Source of the DNA: Pyrocephalus nanus
Lineage: Eukaryota > Chordata > Aves > Passeriformes > Tyrannidae
Length of the DNA stretch: 64,000 nucleotides
Direction: 5' to 3'
Assembly: GCA_038380795.1 (NCBI GenBank)
Contig: CM076267.1
Span: 13,127,501-13,191,500, forward strand
The translations under genes and the position numbers were made by a program. Shown here one piece after another: positions 13,505 to 26,282 of this stretch; the stretch's first letter is position 1; each line of letters starts with the position of its first letter. Below the pieces are notes generated by a model. The model was given only the letters and a program-made list of their open reading frames with translations. It was not told the origin of the DNA and made no database searches.

Positions 13505-13524
13505 AAAAAAAAAAAAAAAAAAAA
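13505..13524 (+). repeat. A20 homopolymer
   Basis: Twenty uninterrupted A residues. No AATAAA or gene-like body lies immediately upstream, so there is no support for a processed pseudogene tail. Length is likely variable between individuals. Confidence 0.95.
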
Positions 13525-14951
13525 GGTACAACCCAAATATTTCACTTTATTGGAATTAATTCTTGCACAGGAGCTGAAGTACCAGGGTGATGAAATCTGG
13601 CTTTTTGCCATTTCAGGGTGACAATAATTTCTAGTCCAGCAAGTGTGACTTTTACAACAGAAAATGTCTGTCATCTGGAAGGCAAGGGAGCCCTGTTAGT
13701 TAGGAGATAAACCAAAAAATATTATCCAGCTGCAACAGATCACTGGAAACATCCTGATGTCCCTGGACATATACACTGTCTGGCCCAAGTCCTAAAGGAA
13801 CACGAAGAGGAATTTGCTGGAGCAGAAAAAGTAACCATTGTAGTGGAGTACTCTGCCAGAGGACTGCTGGAATGTGTTGGCCACAAAGTGAAGGACAAGG
13901 TGTCACTAAACACTTCCAAAAAGAAACGTTGCAGTTCCTTTAGATAGGATGGTTTTATGTGACAGGCTGAAAGGCAGACCAGCTGTTGCTAATCCAGACA
14001 GCTCATTCCAGATGATGCACAGGAAAAGATCTCAAGACTTGGTGCCTTCAGCAGGAGGCAGAAGCCTGAGCTATGTGATGTCCCTGTTGGGCTGGTCTTG
14101 CTTTCATAAGCTGCCCTCATTTGCTCCCAGTAGCCTTTCCCAGTTGCTGGTGCTCTAGTCTATCTGAGCATGTGTCTCCAGCTATGTCTCTCCATCATCT
14201 GCTCTGGGAGGTTTCACTCCTACTGCCTGCAAGGTGGCTTTTAGGCTGGACTTCTTGTATTCCTTAGCTGGTACTTGAGGGCTGACAGAGCAAGTGGAAA
14301 CAGACTGGTGGTTCTTCACAAGTGCTGCTGCTTTATCTCCAGTTAATGGTGCACAGAAAGCTCTATCCAGTCAGAAAAGATCAGAAGACCCTACTTCTGG
14401 ACATAGATTTGTCTAACTCTACCTTGCAGGCACCATATTTTCTCTGAAATAAAAGGTGCTGGTCACTATCAAAAGTAGTACACTAGACTAGTGAGACTAC
14501 ATTTTTCACTATAGTGGTATTTTCTAGGAGTGACATAACCTTTGTTTAACAGAAGTAAAGTGGATGCTGGAGCAGCAGCATATTAATAGGACAGAGTAAT
14601 TAAGCTTATAAAAATCCAATTTTTTGTTAATAAGAAAATTAATTTAATTTTTTTTGTGTTAAGCATCTGGAACACTTGTAATACCAGTGTAGAGATTTGG
14701 TCTGGAAAATTAGAGTACGGATAACAAGATGACGGAGTTAGTTGCTGATGTGAGAGGAAAGGTAAATAGCAGGAAAAGCATGGGTAGATAAGGAAAGGCT
14801 TAGAATATTTAAAGACTAATAGATGAAAAAGACAGTTTAGTGTAGATAAATGATGAATAATGAGTCATGGTGAAGTATTGCCAGCATTCCTAGATGCTTC
14901 ATACACTTGGAGAAATAAAAAGCAAGGGAACAGATCATGCTGTAAATTAGC
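13525..14951. other. unique stretch; moderately GC-richer patch 13.69-14.36 kb
   Basis: From about 13690 to 14360 the sequence is visibly less AT-rich than its neighbours and reads like decayed coding or retroviral sequence, but I could not match it to any family. Short frames on both strands (13700-13906 minus, 13949-14158 plus) have no recognisable motif. Treat it as unidentified. Confidence 0.4.
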
Positions 14952-15013
14952 ATAACTGCAGTGAAGCCAGTGGAGCTTTGCTGATTTACAACTCTGAAGG
15001 ACTGGACCCTTCA
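14952..15013. repeat. palindromic-core ancient amniote repeat, copy 2
   Basis: The sequence 'gaagccagtggagctttgc' followed by 'tgatttacaactctgaagg' and 'actggaccctt' matches the general layout 'gaagtcaatggagttacgcc...gatttacac...gaggatctggccc' of an old interspersed amniote repeat. Divergence is high, and the family name is not assigned. Confidence 0.4.
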
Positions 15014-18000
15014 AGAGTGAGTGTTAGTGATGAATGGTGAGAAACAAGGGAATAAATCATAGTTTCCTTAGCAAATGTAGATGGGGCGGGGGGAGTGGTG
15101 TTACCTTACTTACTGTTTCTCTAGTATTTAATTTCCTCCATTTGTTAAGGCAATACAAACCATAATAGACATTCTGTATGTTACTTTAAAAATTCACAAA
15201 ATAAAATGTCAGAGGCCACCCGAAACGCTTCAGTCTAATAAAGAAAAAGTCTTTTCAAGTTTATAAAGAGCTGTTCAACTCTAAACTGTGAAAGAGATTT
15301 ACTTGACAGTGTTATTAGTTACTGATAGCCACGGTTTGAAGGCACCTGAGGTCTGTGCATAGACCTGCCATGTTTATTTTGGCAGTTAATGTTTTAATCA
15401 ATAGTTGGATTGTTTAATTTAAGCTGTAACTACTTTGGGGATTTACAGATAAAATGATATGCATGCTTTTTCTCTACTTTTAGATGTGCTAGAAATTAGA
15501 GCCTTGCACCTGGAAATAACAAACTGTTTACAAAGCTAGAATGGATAACATTACAACTCTGCTGGTAAAGATCAATAATTGTGAAAGTTTCAGTAAATGA
15601 TAAAGTTCCAGTTTGTCTCTTATGAATGTGGTGTAGCCAAATGTTGCAGCACAGTATTTCTCTCTATTTGTTGATAACATCATTAACCTCATTGTCACTA
15701 TTTGTTTTAGGTTATCTAATTTGGAGCTAAGCAGAATTCTTCAAAGAAATTTTTGAAGCCCACAACATCAACTTAAAAAAAGAAGCTAAAAATTTATAAT
15801 GACCTTACCTTGCACAGATCTCAGAGAAACTTATTATAGCCCTGACATTCCTAATCTCCCTTCTCCCTTTGAGTCCATCAGCTATGCTCTAGACTTGACA
15901 GTTCTTCATTGGTGTTTCTGTTGATTTCATCTCCTCTTGTTACTGTGCTTGCAAATTCAGTGTCTCATCAATATGTTCTGTTTTCCTCTTCTGGTCTTGG
16001 AGGCAATTGCAAAAGGCAATCTTGGGTGTACTGTCAGACTTTTATGGTAAGGTTGTCTCTAACATAGTTGCCATTGTAATTTTTCTATCAAATTTAACAC
16101 CATTTGATCATTTTTGGAGTACTGTGATCTGTGAGTTTATTTCAAATGAGGTTATACTGAACTAAGACATTCATGAGAGTCAATCCTGAAAGAGTTTTTT
16201 TTGGATTGTTTCAAAACTTACAGGAATTAAAAAAAATCTTCCATTAATCTCAAACCTCTACAATAATCTTATAATTACAGTTTATGATTAGGCTCCTAAA
16301 CTCCTAAAACCTGTTAAAATTTGTTCCAGGATGAGGATAGGAAAGGGACTCTTCAATTTTTTTCAGTTCTGTTAGTGGGGAAAGTCATTACTATTATGTT
16401 CCACTTCAAAACTGAAAAGAATATCTATATCTAACTCCCATACTTTGTCCTAAAGAACTCCAAAATGTGTATTCTTTTCTTGCTAATACCAAATAGATTC
16501 TTAACATTCAATGGTATATGCGCTGCATGTAGGAGAGCACAAGTGAGAAGCTTCAGAAACTATTTCAGTTTCTCACGTGAAAGGCATTTCCATGGAGGGT
16601 CATTGGGTGCTCATAATGGAAGCTTTAACCTTCACCTACTGTATCAGCCCAATCCTCAACATGATTATAAAGGATTTACACCTAAAAATGAATGTTGGTT
16701 ACATATGAATGTAGCATGAGTTGATAACACTGAGAAAGCCAAACAAAATCACTTTTTTGTTCCCTAAATTGGAAGCTTTCCTGACAAAGTTGTTTTCTGT
16801 GAGTTGAACATCTATCCCTGCGGTGTTCATTACTCAGTTACGTAAGTATGAAGCTAATATTGAACAAGGAGTGAGATTGTGAAGAAGAAAATAAATACTC
16901 AAGAAGGAAACATCTGTAACCTGAAACAGGTTTTGCACTGCCCTTATAAGTTAGAATTTACTTCACTACAGGGAGCATATTTGACTGAGATAGGACATTC
17001 TAACTCAGTTGGTATCACATAAATGTATTGCTATGGGATTCTGGATTGGAGTAATCTAATTAACTGCAACAATTTCAACCCAACACACAGAAGTGAGATA
17101 ACCTTTTGTCTACTTTGTTCTTCATTTGAGATGAACTTGACCTCCTCCTTTCCACAGCCCCACTGGCATTTCTTTTTCCTTTTTAAAATCATTTTGCATA
17201 GTCCTTGGCTGTGACAAGGAGAGATTAATGGCTGGTGCTCATCCTTCTGTCATTACATGATGGATTGTCATGTGTGTGGATTGATTTCACACATTGTTCT
17301 GTCCTGTAAAAAAAATATTTGTCAATAAAAGGGAGGCAAGGAAAATCCTTTGGCACTGACATTATGAGTTGATTTATCTTCACCACCATGAAGCTGGCTG
17401 TAAAGGATATAAGGCAAAACAATCTGTTCTCTTGATAAACCTGAGTTGCATTTGGGATAAATACTACCCTAATTAATCTGCTGAAGGCACTGCACATTAT
17501 AGTGAGACATGGAAGCTGAATAAGATAAACTTATTATTCTGATCCCATTTATTTTCAGATTCATTTCAAAGTTGCTTTGTTATTTGAAAAAATCAACATC
17601 TAAGGTTGAATAGGAAGCCTCCTATTTTTCTCACTCTTACTATTCTGTTGGCTCATTATATCTTCATCTCACCATTGTGGCACTGAAAGTGTGAAATCAT
17701 TTTCTTTTCTTCTTCTTGCTAAGTTGTTATTTGTCTCCTGTAAGCAATATTATGTCGCGTGCTGATGTGTTAGGCATTTAAAGTACCATGAGACTGGTTT
17801 ATCACCAGTAAAGCTTTAGTAAAATTATAAATCTTGAACATACTTTATCTTACCATCCAGATTTCATAGTTCTTTAGGAATACTTGTTTCCAACTTTTAA
17901 AACAGCTCTGCAGCTGTGGATACAAGTTACTTTTTATTAAAACCTAAACAAACTAAGAGAGAGAGAAAAAAAAAAGATATAGTATCACAACCCCCCAAAA

Positions 18001-18854
18001 GTGGAAGTAGAACACATCCTTGATTTTCATCAAAGGTCTTCTCTGTGTCAGAAAATAAAGGTTTTTTTCTGTCTTTAGAAAGATTAAAATGATGTCTTTC
18101 TCTAGGTCTTCATCCAGCAGTACACGGAATTTAGGTAGAAAGAGAAGAAATCAGAACTTGTTCATTAGAACAAGACATAAGTACTTCTTCTTCAAGCATT
18201 AGAACCCCTGATCTCAGCAGATGGAGTGAGTAGATGTGAACTATTAACCTCAGCCTTCAGAAAACTCCCTAAACTAAGCAGCCAACTAAGCTGCCTCTAT
18301 ACTCAGTGGAGAAGCAGAACAGATTCACATCATCCAAAGACAAGTTTCTAAGTTGAAGGAATTGCTCTTTGGAGAAGTAAATTCTTGAGTCTACAAAACT
18401 GCTGCCTTTTAACAGTTGGAAAATGTAGTAGTGCTAATAATGAACAGAAAAGGCAGAAGTTGTCCATATTTGAGCAAAGAGAAAGAGTTGTGTTGGTATT
18501 GCATAAGGGTGATAAAGTGTTTTGAAGACTATTTGAAACTGAGGGGGATGCTAGCCAACATTTAATTGAGCAAGTCTAGACAAATGACATGTAAGAGCCC
18601 TCAAAGAACTGGTGGGAGAGAGCTGTACTCCTACCTTGTGCTTCTCTGAGTACTGTTTAATGAACTGTCGAGTTTACCAGCAATTACTAGTAAGGTAAGT
18701 TATTGGTAGCAGTGACAGTGCTCTTCAAGAGGTATGCACTCTTCAAACTTCACAAGAAAAGTTAGATATGGAAAAGGAGCTTTTATTTTACATCTGTTTG
18801 CATAAATATCTATAATCTCTTTTTCCCACACTGCCATTCAGTAAAATTATAGAG
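15014..18854. other. unique AT-rich non-coding stretch
   Basis: No recognisable repeats or genes were found. The frames at 16465-16719 and 17225-17497 are short and random-looking. A purine run (agagagagagaaaaaaaaaa) sits near 17956-17976. Confidence 0.6.
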
Positions 18855-18958
18855 TTGTGGATAAAGAGGCTCAGGAGATTAATGCTCAGTCTAAATCTGT
18901 TTGTGCCTCAGTTCCTCACTTATAGGAAGTAGATAATAAAATTTTCACTCTTCTTTCT
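18855..18958 (-). repeat. MIR-like SINE fragment
   Basis: Read on the plus strand it has 'ctaaatctgtttgtgcctca' + 'gttcctcacttataggaagt' + 'agataataa', the reverse complement of the MIR core (TTATTATCCC...GAGGAAACTGAGGCACAGA). The copy is diverged and its ends are approximate. It lies about 160 bp from the candidate EF-hand-like exon, which would make it intronic if that exon is real. Confidence 0.55.
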
Positions 18959-19117
18959 TTGATCTTAGGATTTTAAAGCAAAGACTCCCAGTGTTATGAA
19001 AGGGCCCAGGACAATGGCCATTTCACTTCTAACATGGTCTATCAGATCACTGCAAAATAAGAAGTATGTTTTAGTGTTAAAAAAAAATGAGAGATTAATT
19101 TCCTCATATCTACTTAC

Positions 19118-19169
19118 ATTTTCATCTTCCACATAACCATCTCCTTCAGTGTCTCTAAATTCCATTAAG
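19118..19169 (-). CDS. candidate internal exon with EF-hand-like loop
   Basis: On the minus strand a 52-nt segment is bounded by a pyrimidine-rich acceptor (aaccttttctag, with a CACTAAC branch-point-like motif just upstream) and a consensus donor (GTAAGTAG). Only one frame is open: one nucleotide, then 17 codons reading LMEFRDTEGDGYVEDEN, ending on a codon boundary. The DTEGDGYVEDEN part fits the 12-residue EF-hand calcium loop at positions 1 (D), 3 (E, acceptable), 5 (D), 6 (G) and 8 (V). Position 12 is N rather than the usual E, so binding may be weak or the match fortuitous. Continued translation past the donor quickly looks random and hits stops, as expected for intron. I do not recognise the gene, and no partner exon was found in the window. 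Splice signals and frame are seen directly; the calcium-binding role is inference. Confidence 0.4.
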
Positions 19170-20381
19170 CTAGAAAAGGTTCTTTGTTAGTGTTACTATA
19201 GCAATGAAACACATGAAACTGTCACTTCACCAAATCCAAAAGTTAGCAGTGAAATGCCGTCAGAACAGAGAATGGAAGTTTTCTAAAAGACATTGTTTAG
19301 AGCCCTGTCTTCCAATTCTTACTTCAAAAAAGAGTACAGTGCAGGCCCTAAAAGAAGTTTTGTTCTTCTTTTGTTTGAGAAGGACTTTTGACATGCAGTG
19401 CATGTTGCTTGAGTATAGACATCAGTCAGAGGAATGGATTGGCCCAGGCAGTATTGAAACTAAGCACAGAAAAAAAATGTAGATTAAAAAAATGAAAAAG
19501 GGAATGTACTCCACTGTAAGAACATTTAATTATAGCTCTTGCAGGAGGACTTTGAATTATTATAATCAGTAACACAACTACTTTGCAGAACCTTTTGCTG
19601 GTCTGCCGGGTCCTATGGTGTTTCATATTTCTAATTTAAAAGCCAAACAAACAACATTTATCCGGTTAAAGGCACTTGAGTGATTAACCACACAGCCTTT
19701 GGACCCCAGGACAGAATTTATTTGAAATAACTAGGCATTCTAGGTTAGATCCCTGGATGCTATTTCTAGATCTGTAAGGCAAATATCTACACACAACCTG
19801 CATAGGACAAAAGCATCCTCATGCTAGAGTTAACCTGGCGAGAAGAATCAAAAGTTTCCTTAGGTGAATGTCATGCAGTAGCTCATATTCCAGATCCCAA
19901 AAGGGGCAAAGGCTGCAGCCAAGAGGGATTTTTTGTGATCCATTTGTTCCCATGCAAGCTGATGCAGCCTAAGGATTGCTTAAAGCCTGTGGCTGCTGAG
20001 CAGAATTTGCTCAGGTGTTGCCCCTGCAGAGAGGGCTTTTCTCTGCATGAAGAAGTTCGTGCTGACAGCAGCTTGAGCTTCCAGGTCTGTGTCCTCCTGC
20101 TTGTGTACACAAGCAAAAGTGCCCCTGTGTTTCTCCTTCATCCCCTAACCTGGAAATAACAATTTAAGCAGTTTCTGCAAAAGCCACCAGCGGACACAGC
20201 GCCCTGTGAAAGAGGAGCCGGTTGGGATCTCTGTTTCCCAGCATTTACCTTTGGTATTGTGGTAGGTGTTTTTCCTAAAGGCAGTGGGGAAATGCTTCAC
20301 AGCTCCCAATATTTCTACTGAAAGTGCTGCCCAAACAACCTTGGTATTATCAGAAAATTGTCATAACTTAAAGAATGCTGT
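19170..20381. other. unique stretch with an open, GC-richer patch
   Basis: The part at 19821-20260 is less AT-rich and carries a 112-codon plus-strand frame (19821-20159) with a 77-codon frame on the opposite strand. Neither shows a motif, signal peptide or family resemblance. No repeat was identified. Confidence 0.45.
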
Positions 20382-20863
20382 GTCTGGCTCTGGAGTTCTC
20401 ATTATGGAAAAGACATGAAGTTTTTGGAGCAAATCCAGAGGAGGACCACAAAAATGATCCAAAAAATGGAACAACTCTTCCATAGGGATAGGCTGAGAGA
20501 GTTGGGGTTGTTCCACCTGTAGAAGAGAAAGCTCCAGGGAGACCTTTCAGTGCATAAAGGAGGCTTGTAAGAAAGATGGGGATAGAGTTTTAGTATGACC
20601 TATTGCATAGGACAAAGGGTAATGATTTTAAAGTAAAAGAAAGATTCAGACTAGATATAAAGAAGAAATTTATTATGATGAATAGGGTGAAACTGGAGCA
20701 GAGAGGTGGTGGATGTCACATCCCTGGAAACACTGAAGGTGAGGTGGGATGGAGCTCTGAACAACCTGATCTAGTTGAGGATGGCCCTGCTCATTGCAGA
20801 GGGGTTGGATTAAATGGCCTTTAAAGGTCCCTTCCCACTGAAGCAATTCTATGATTCTATGAA
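20382..20863 (+). mobile_element. CR1 LINE, 5'-truncated 3' fragment
   Basis: About 480 bp of sense-strand CR1. It runs from an 'aagacatgaagtttttggag' block through 'aggctgagagagttggggtt', 'agatataaagaagaaattta', 'agaggtggtggatgtcacat', 'ggttggattaaatggccttt' and the terminal 'attctatgattctatga' tail. This covers the C-terminal end of the reverse transcriptase ORF and the 3' UTR. The frame is broken and part of the '...aggttgcccag' segment is missing, so it is a dead copy. Short ORFs over it are not host genes. Confidence 0.95.
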
Positions 20864-23800
20864 TAGCAGGGCCCAATGTTCACTGTGTAATGTAATTTTA
20901 ATAAATCTCATTGTTCCCTCATCCTAACCTTTCCAACAATCTGCTTTCCTCTACCCACAGAAGTTCATCTCCTTTTCTTTTGTCAAACACATTTTTCTGT
21001 TTGTACTTAATTCGGTATCTGCCAAATAATAGATAATAGATTCATAGGGATTTATATTAAAATAGTGCTTTCCATCTAGATGATTACCAAGACCTATGCA
21101 CTTCGAATTATAAATTATGAATCAGTTCCTCAGCCAGTGCTGAGCTTGCTTGAGATTAACCTGCTTGTTGATTTACCTCACTTGAGGTTCATTCTCTGTT
21201 TTATGGAATAATTCTCCTCTTCTGATCATGCAGGTAGCTATTGACAGAATACAATATGACAGCAATTTAATAGTTTCTAATTTTAAATAAGGTTTACCAC
21301 TAATATATCTCATGATAAAATAATCTGTGCCTAGAATGCAACAAATCATTTTTTATCTTGAGGAAGAGTAGTAAACTGAATAACTTCTGAGAGCCTTTCT
21401 AGGCTTAGTTTGTTCATTAATATGTTTTAAACTGTGAAACTGTACTGACTGTTTTGTAGTTCTGTGCTAATAATGTTAGGCATGTGCAAATTTAGCAAAA
21501 GTTTTCAATCTGGAAAAAAACCCAACAAAACAGAAAAAAGTTGCTGAAAAAATCCTCATGAGTACAAGTGGTCAGAAGTTGGCTTTTGTTTCAGCTGAGT
21601 GATGAGGAGCAAAGCAGTGCTGTGTTCTCCGGAGTGGGGACATTGATTGACTGCTGAGTTACAGTGATGCAACCTACTGTTAAAGCTGCCACTTCATCAC
21701 TTAGTCTTCTTCTAGGGCTAGAATGCCTTTGTGTTCAGCAACAACAGTGTGGGAGGGCAGCCTTAAAGCAAAGGGTCTATGATACTGATCAGCAGGAAAC
21801 CACTGAAATTGCCACGTTTTTCTTTGCTCCATTTATGGACTGGTTTTAGATTACTCAAGTGGTTTCAAGAGCAGTGATTGATTCCCAACTCATATGGCAA
21901 TATTCAAAACCCCTAACGCTATCCTTGCTCAATCTAATTTTAATGTAGCCGTGCATGAATTACATAGATGCCTGATTCCTAATAATGACAGATTTCCCAG
22001 GGGTTGTTCCAGTGAACTGTTGATCAGTTCTCTTTCATGAAAACTGGACAGACGATGGGATTCACCATCAGCATTATTCAAGAGGCCTGAGGGCCACACC
22101 CAATATTTTGTGAGAAAGATTAATCACCAAACCACTGAAAGTACATATTCTCCATCTAAGGAAATTTTAATTTTAGTTGTGAAGTTTTACAGAGACAAGT
22201 GTTATTTGCATAGGCTTTGACTTCTGGATGTAACCGTCAGAAGAATAACTTTGATAATGACAGCTCACTGATCACTCATCAATTCTAACCAAATTTCATA
22301 ATATGAAGCTTGTCATAGTTCCAACAAATATTCACGGTAATTATAGATAAGCTTATTTTAACCTGATAATACAATTCCATCATAACTATAATTTTAGATA
22401 ACTTCATAATTTGTCAGTAATACATGGAAAATATGCAAGGAAATAAATTAAAAATGTTTATGGACTTGGAACATGAATTCTCTCACAGTTTTTTTGATGG
22501 ACAGGCAGATTATCTCTTATTTAGGTGGACTTCAGGATTGTCTCTTCTGCAGCATGAGAAATACAGAGCAACGCTTCTAGGGTATAAAGAGGAGATGTAA
22601 TAATTTTGGATGCAATACCCATATAGAGAATGGTGTGGTTCATACCTGCATAGGATCAGCTTCATTTACCCCCCAGGAGAATGAGAAAAAGGTCTAAGGT
22701 ATATGGCTTTTTTTTCTATCACTTCCTTACTGAAAAGCTGTGTCTTTTGCTCCCTTCAAGGCTGTGCTTAGTGCTGATGTTTCAGCTGAGCTAGATACAG
22801 GAGTTGATGTGCAATGGAGAAATACATCTCAGTTCCATATGCAGCTTAGCTCTGCTACTGGCAGAGAGAATTTGGGCTTTGAAAGCTGCTTAAAATAGAG
22901 AAAAATATCCAAATGGTCTTTTAAATCTGCAGAAGGAGCCACAGTATCATGATTATTCTGAAGCGATCACCAAATCCTTTGTGTTGTTATGGCTTAAGAA
23001 ACACTTGAGCTCTGTTAAAGTACGAAAAATGCATTTTTAGTAATTCCTGCATAATTTAAATGATGGATTGGGATGCAAAGCACTTCAGCTTGTCATTCTT
23101 TTCTACTCATATTAAGGTGCTTTATTGCAGAGAAGGGGAAAAAATGCTAAATATATTAAACTCGGCATTTTTATGGACTCTTTAATAAATGTTCATAAAG
23201 ACTGCTAATTGTGCATACATTGCACTAACTAGTGGTTGTAAAAAATGTTGTTTATATTTTATATCAACTCCTTGTAAAACTAGGATCATTAGTGTGAAAA
23301 CCATGTGCATAATATATAAAACTATTCTCTGTCAGTTCTGTGGAGACTTCAAAATGAGTTGGGTTGTGATGTGGCCTTTGAAGCAAAGTAGGCAAATTCA
23401 TGTCCTAGTTTAATTTGTGGTAACTTGTGGCAATTGACACACAGATATGGACCATCTGTCACAGGTTATGCATCTCATGGAGAAATGTCCATCCCATCAT
23501 CCTTCTACAATACTGGATTATTTTATTGTTGTGAAGCAGTGGCCAATGGGGATCAGCAGAATTCCAAAGTGCATAAAAATACATTTTTTTATGATTTATG
23601 ATTCCTTCTGGTGTGTTCCTGTGTTTCTCACTTGAACAGAAAATGTGGAAACATCTTTTTCTGAATGACAGCTACTGAACTGAATGTTATGTTCATCATA
23701 TATTTAAACAAAAGTATGTCTTAATCTCATTTGGATATAAGAAACATGAAATGAGCCTATACAATCTATTATACTTGAAAGAACGGATTTGCCGGTGCAT

Positions 23801-24237
23801 ACTAGTTGTTCAACAGCATTTCAATAATGCCATTAAAACCATATTTAAAGCTATTCAATGTCACTGCAATGGCATAAAGTGAGTAGAGCACATTAGTTTG
23901 TCATTAATCCAGCAAAAAGACATTACTGATGTTTTTCTTTTTTTCCTGTAGAAATCCTTAAGTGAATGTGATTTACGGAAGAAATATTAGCAGAAAGACC
24001 ATATTTGTATGATTTTTACAGTTTAATTTCTGAGTGTTTGTCCCCTACACATTATTTATATGAACAATGGAGTCATCCAGCAATTAAAGAAAAAAAATCA
24101 AATAAATCTATTCATTGTGAGTGGCACTGAAAACAAATTTTATGAGTTCTGATCTCTGAACCTTCAGTAGAAGTTATATTGTTGAAAATAGATTTTCACA
24201 AGCTTGTCTTCTCCAAAACTGCTCTCTATTTTTACAT
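20864..24237. other. unique AT-rich non-coding stretch
   Basis: No repeat, RNA gene or credible ORF was recognised. All frames are below 75 codons. Confidence 0.6.
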
Positions 24238-24343
24238 GGCACTTAGTGCCATGATCTGGTAACTGCAGTGGTTGTGGATCAGTGGTTGGACTTGATGATC
24301 TCACAGGTCTTTTCCAACTCAGCTAATTCTATGCTTCTGTGAT
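24238..24343 (+). mobile_element. CR1 LINE 3' tail
   Basis: The segment runs 'ggcacttagtgccatgatct', 'ggttggacttgatgatctca', 'caggtcttttccaactcagc' and ends 'attctatgcttctgtgatc', the standard last 100 bp of a CR1. Its 'cactcagtgccatg' block is shared with the inverted CR1 at 48826, suggesting the same subfamily. Confidence 0.9.
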
Positions 24344-26049
24344 CTGCATCAGTTGGTCTAATGAAAAGTGTCTCTCCAAATCAATGCTGTTCCATACAAA
24401 GTTGTTTACACTGCAGTATCGAGTGTTTACAAAATTCACAAAAACGTTAGCTGATTTTTTTCTTTTTTCTTAGCAAGACTGGGGTATTTTATTTTTTTCC
24501 CCAGTTCCCAAACTGATAAACAAGATTACAAATAGACACAGGTTGAAAACTCCAGTAATTCTGAAGTCTCTAATGAATTGCTGGTAATGGTTTACTTCTT
24601 ATCTGTGAAGAGTCAAGGGCTGAATCTGAGCTGTTTATATGCTATAGCTTCTAAGTTGATGAAAACATTATGGAAGGACATACTGTTTTCCACCACAATA
24701 ATAGCAAACTTGAGACTCAAATGTGAATAGTACAACATATCTGCAGGCTAGAGTGGAAAGCAAGAACATGGTGAGACTTACAAAGAATGACTTTATATAT
24801 TCTATTATTTTGAGCCTGTTTGTCACCAGAATGACAGTAATAGAAGTGGCACCATACTCCCTTCTGGCAAGACAAGAGGTTCTACACAAGATTAATTTTT
24901 AAAAATACCTTTCACAATTTTCTATTACTGAGTATCACTTCTGAGAAGCTGGTCTTCTTTAAAAACTGTGCTAGTTAGAAAGAAGAAAGGAAAGGTTTGG
25001 TGGGGTTTTTTTGTTGTTTGTTTTGTATTGTTTTGTTTTTATTTTATTTTTATCAATCTCATCAGAATGGTAATTCTTTCCTGTCACTACAGAAAAAAAT
25101 TCCTATAATACCAGTTCAGAAGAAATTCAGTGGTAACTGCAAGTCAAACGGATAATGAGACAGAGACCAGAATGCTGCTCATAGAAGAGTCTTACCACTG
25201 AATCTCTCTTGTGGGAACACTGAAGACTGATCAAGAGGAACTGAAAGGCAGAGAAGGAGAATATCTCAGTGCAGAAAGAAAAGAAAATATTTTACCATTT
25301 CCAAACATATTCATCATACATTAAGAAGGAAAGATTAAAGAACTAAATCTGTGATATTCTTATTTGAAATGAAACACAGATTAATACCTGCCCATAGAAA
25401 GTGAAAAAAACCCTCTTGATAGTAAAATAAAATTGGCCACATTTTTTCCACTGATATAAAACACCCAAACACTGCAGATTCCTCCATTATCATTAATTTA
25501 AAAATAAATAAAGCATATAACCTCGTGGGTGAAACTGGGTCAAGGAAAATGTGCCTGACTAGTCAACTTTCTCTGCATGAAGTCCTCATTAAAAAAAGTC
25601 AGCCCAAGTGGGAACCAAGTTCATCTATGACTTCTTTACTTAATGCAAAAATATGCCATGCTCAGTGTGTGCTGCATTTGCTATTTTGGCAGTGAGTTAA
25701 CACATGCACAGGAATTGTGGCAGTGAGGTTGGTAGTGTTTGTGTATCTGGTTTGCTGAAATTCCCTTTTTGTTAAACTAACAAACAAACAAAATCCAAAC
25801 AGCAAAACTATGATAACAAGGAATCTTTTGTCATTGTTTCCACAGTCAGCATTGCTGAAATTCATCCAACCCAAATGGAAAAATTCTACCCCCCTTTTTT
25901 TGAGATAGAAACGATGTGAAAAACTAATGTGTCCCCACTCAAACTATACTAAATCCTTTCCCTCCATGCAGCTTCCTCTTCAATATGGCACCTGAACTGT
26001 CTTCCGTGATTGCTCCCTACATTACCCTAGTTTGGCATGAAATGGTATG
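24344..26049. other. unique non-coding stretch
   Basis: It contains a T-rich/TTTG low-complexity tract at 25004-25052 and an AAAC-rich run near 25780-25795. Nothing else is identifiable. Confidence 0.6.
25004..25052. repeat. T-rich / TTTTG low-complexity tract
   Basis: G-interrupted T runs of the pattern TTTTTTTGTTGTTTGTTTTG, followed by TTTTA units. It is a simple low-complexity sequence. Confidence 0.8.
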
Positions 26050-26282
26050 AAACTGAGTCAGGGGAGGTTTAGATTAAATATCAGGAAAAGGTTTCTCACC
26101 CAGAGGATGGTTATGCACTGGAACAGGCTCCCCAGGGATGTGTTCACAGCACCAATCTGAGCTCAAGAAGCATTTGGACAATGCTCTCAGGCACATGGTG
26201 TGATTCTTGGGGTGTCCTGCGCAGGGCCGGGAGTTGGACTTGATGATCCTGATTGGTCCCTTCCGGCTCAACATATTCTGTA
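26050..26282 (+). mobile_element. CR1 LINE, 3' fragment
   Basis: Sense-orientation CR1 with 'gtcaggggaggtttagatta', 'ggaacaggctccccagggat', 'gagttggacttgatgatcct' and 'ggtcccttccggctcaacat', ending at 'attctgt' without the full repeated tail. The 'ggggaggtttagatt' and 'aacaggctccccag' wording differs from the copies at 20382 and 24238, so it is a distinct subfamily. Open frames on the opposite strand here are incidental. Confidence 0.92.

Noticed and set aside
13505..13524. A20 run as the tail of a processed pseudogene
   Set aside because: No AATAAA, no coding-like sequence upstream and no target-site duplication could be found.
13256..13674. Three overlapping 90-112-codon frames on both strands
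   Set aside because: They owe their length partly to the A20 run, which reads as Lys or Phe in all frames. No splice or domain support.
20382..20863. Apparent Gly/Glu-rich coding frame near 20.6-20.8 kb
   Set aside because: It falls within the sense CR1 fragment and is broken relative to the CR1 reading frame.
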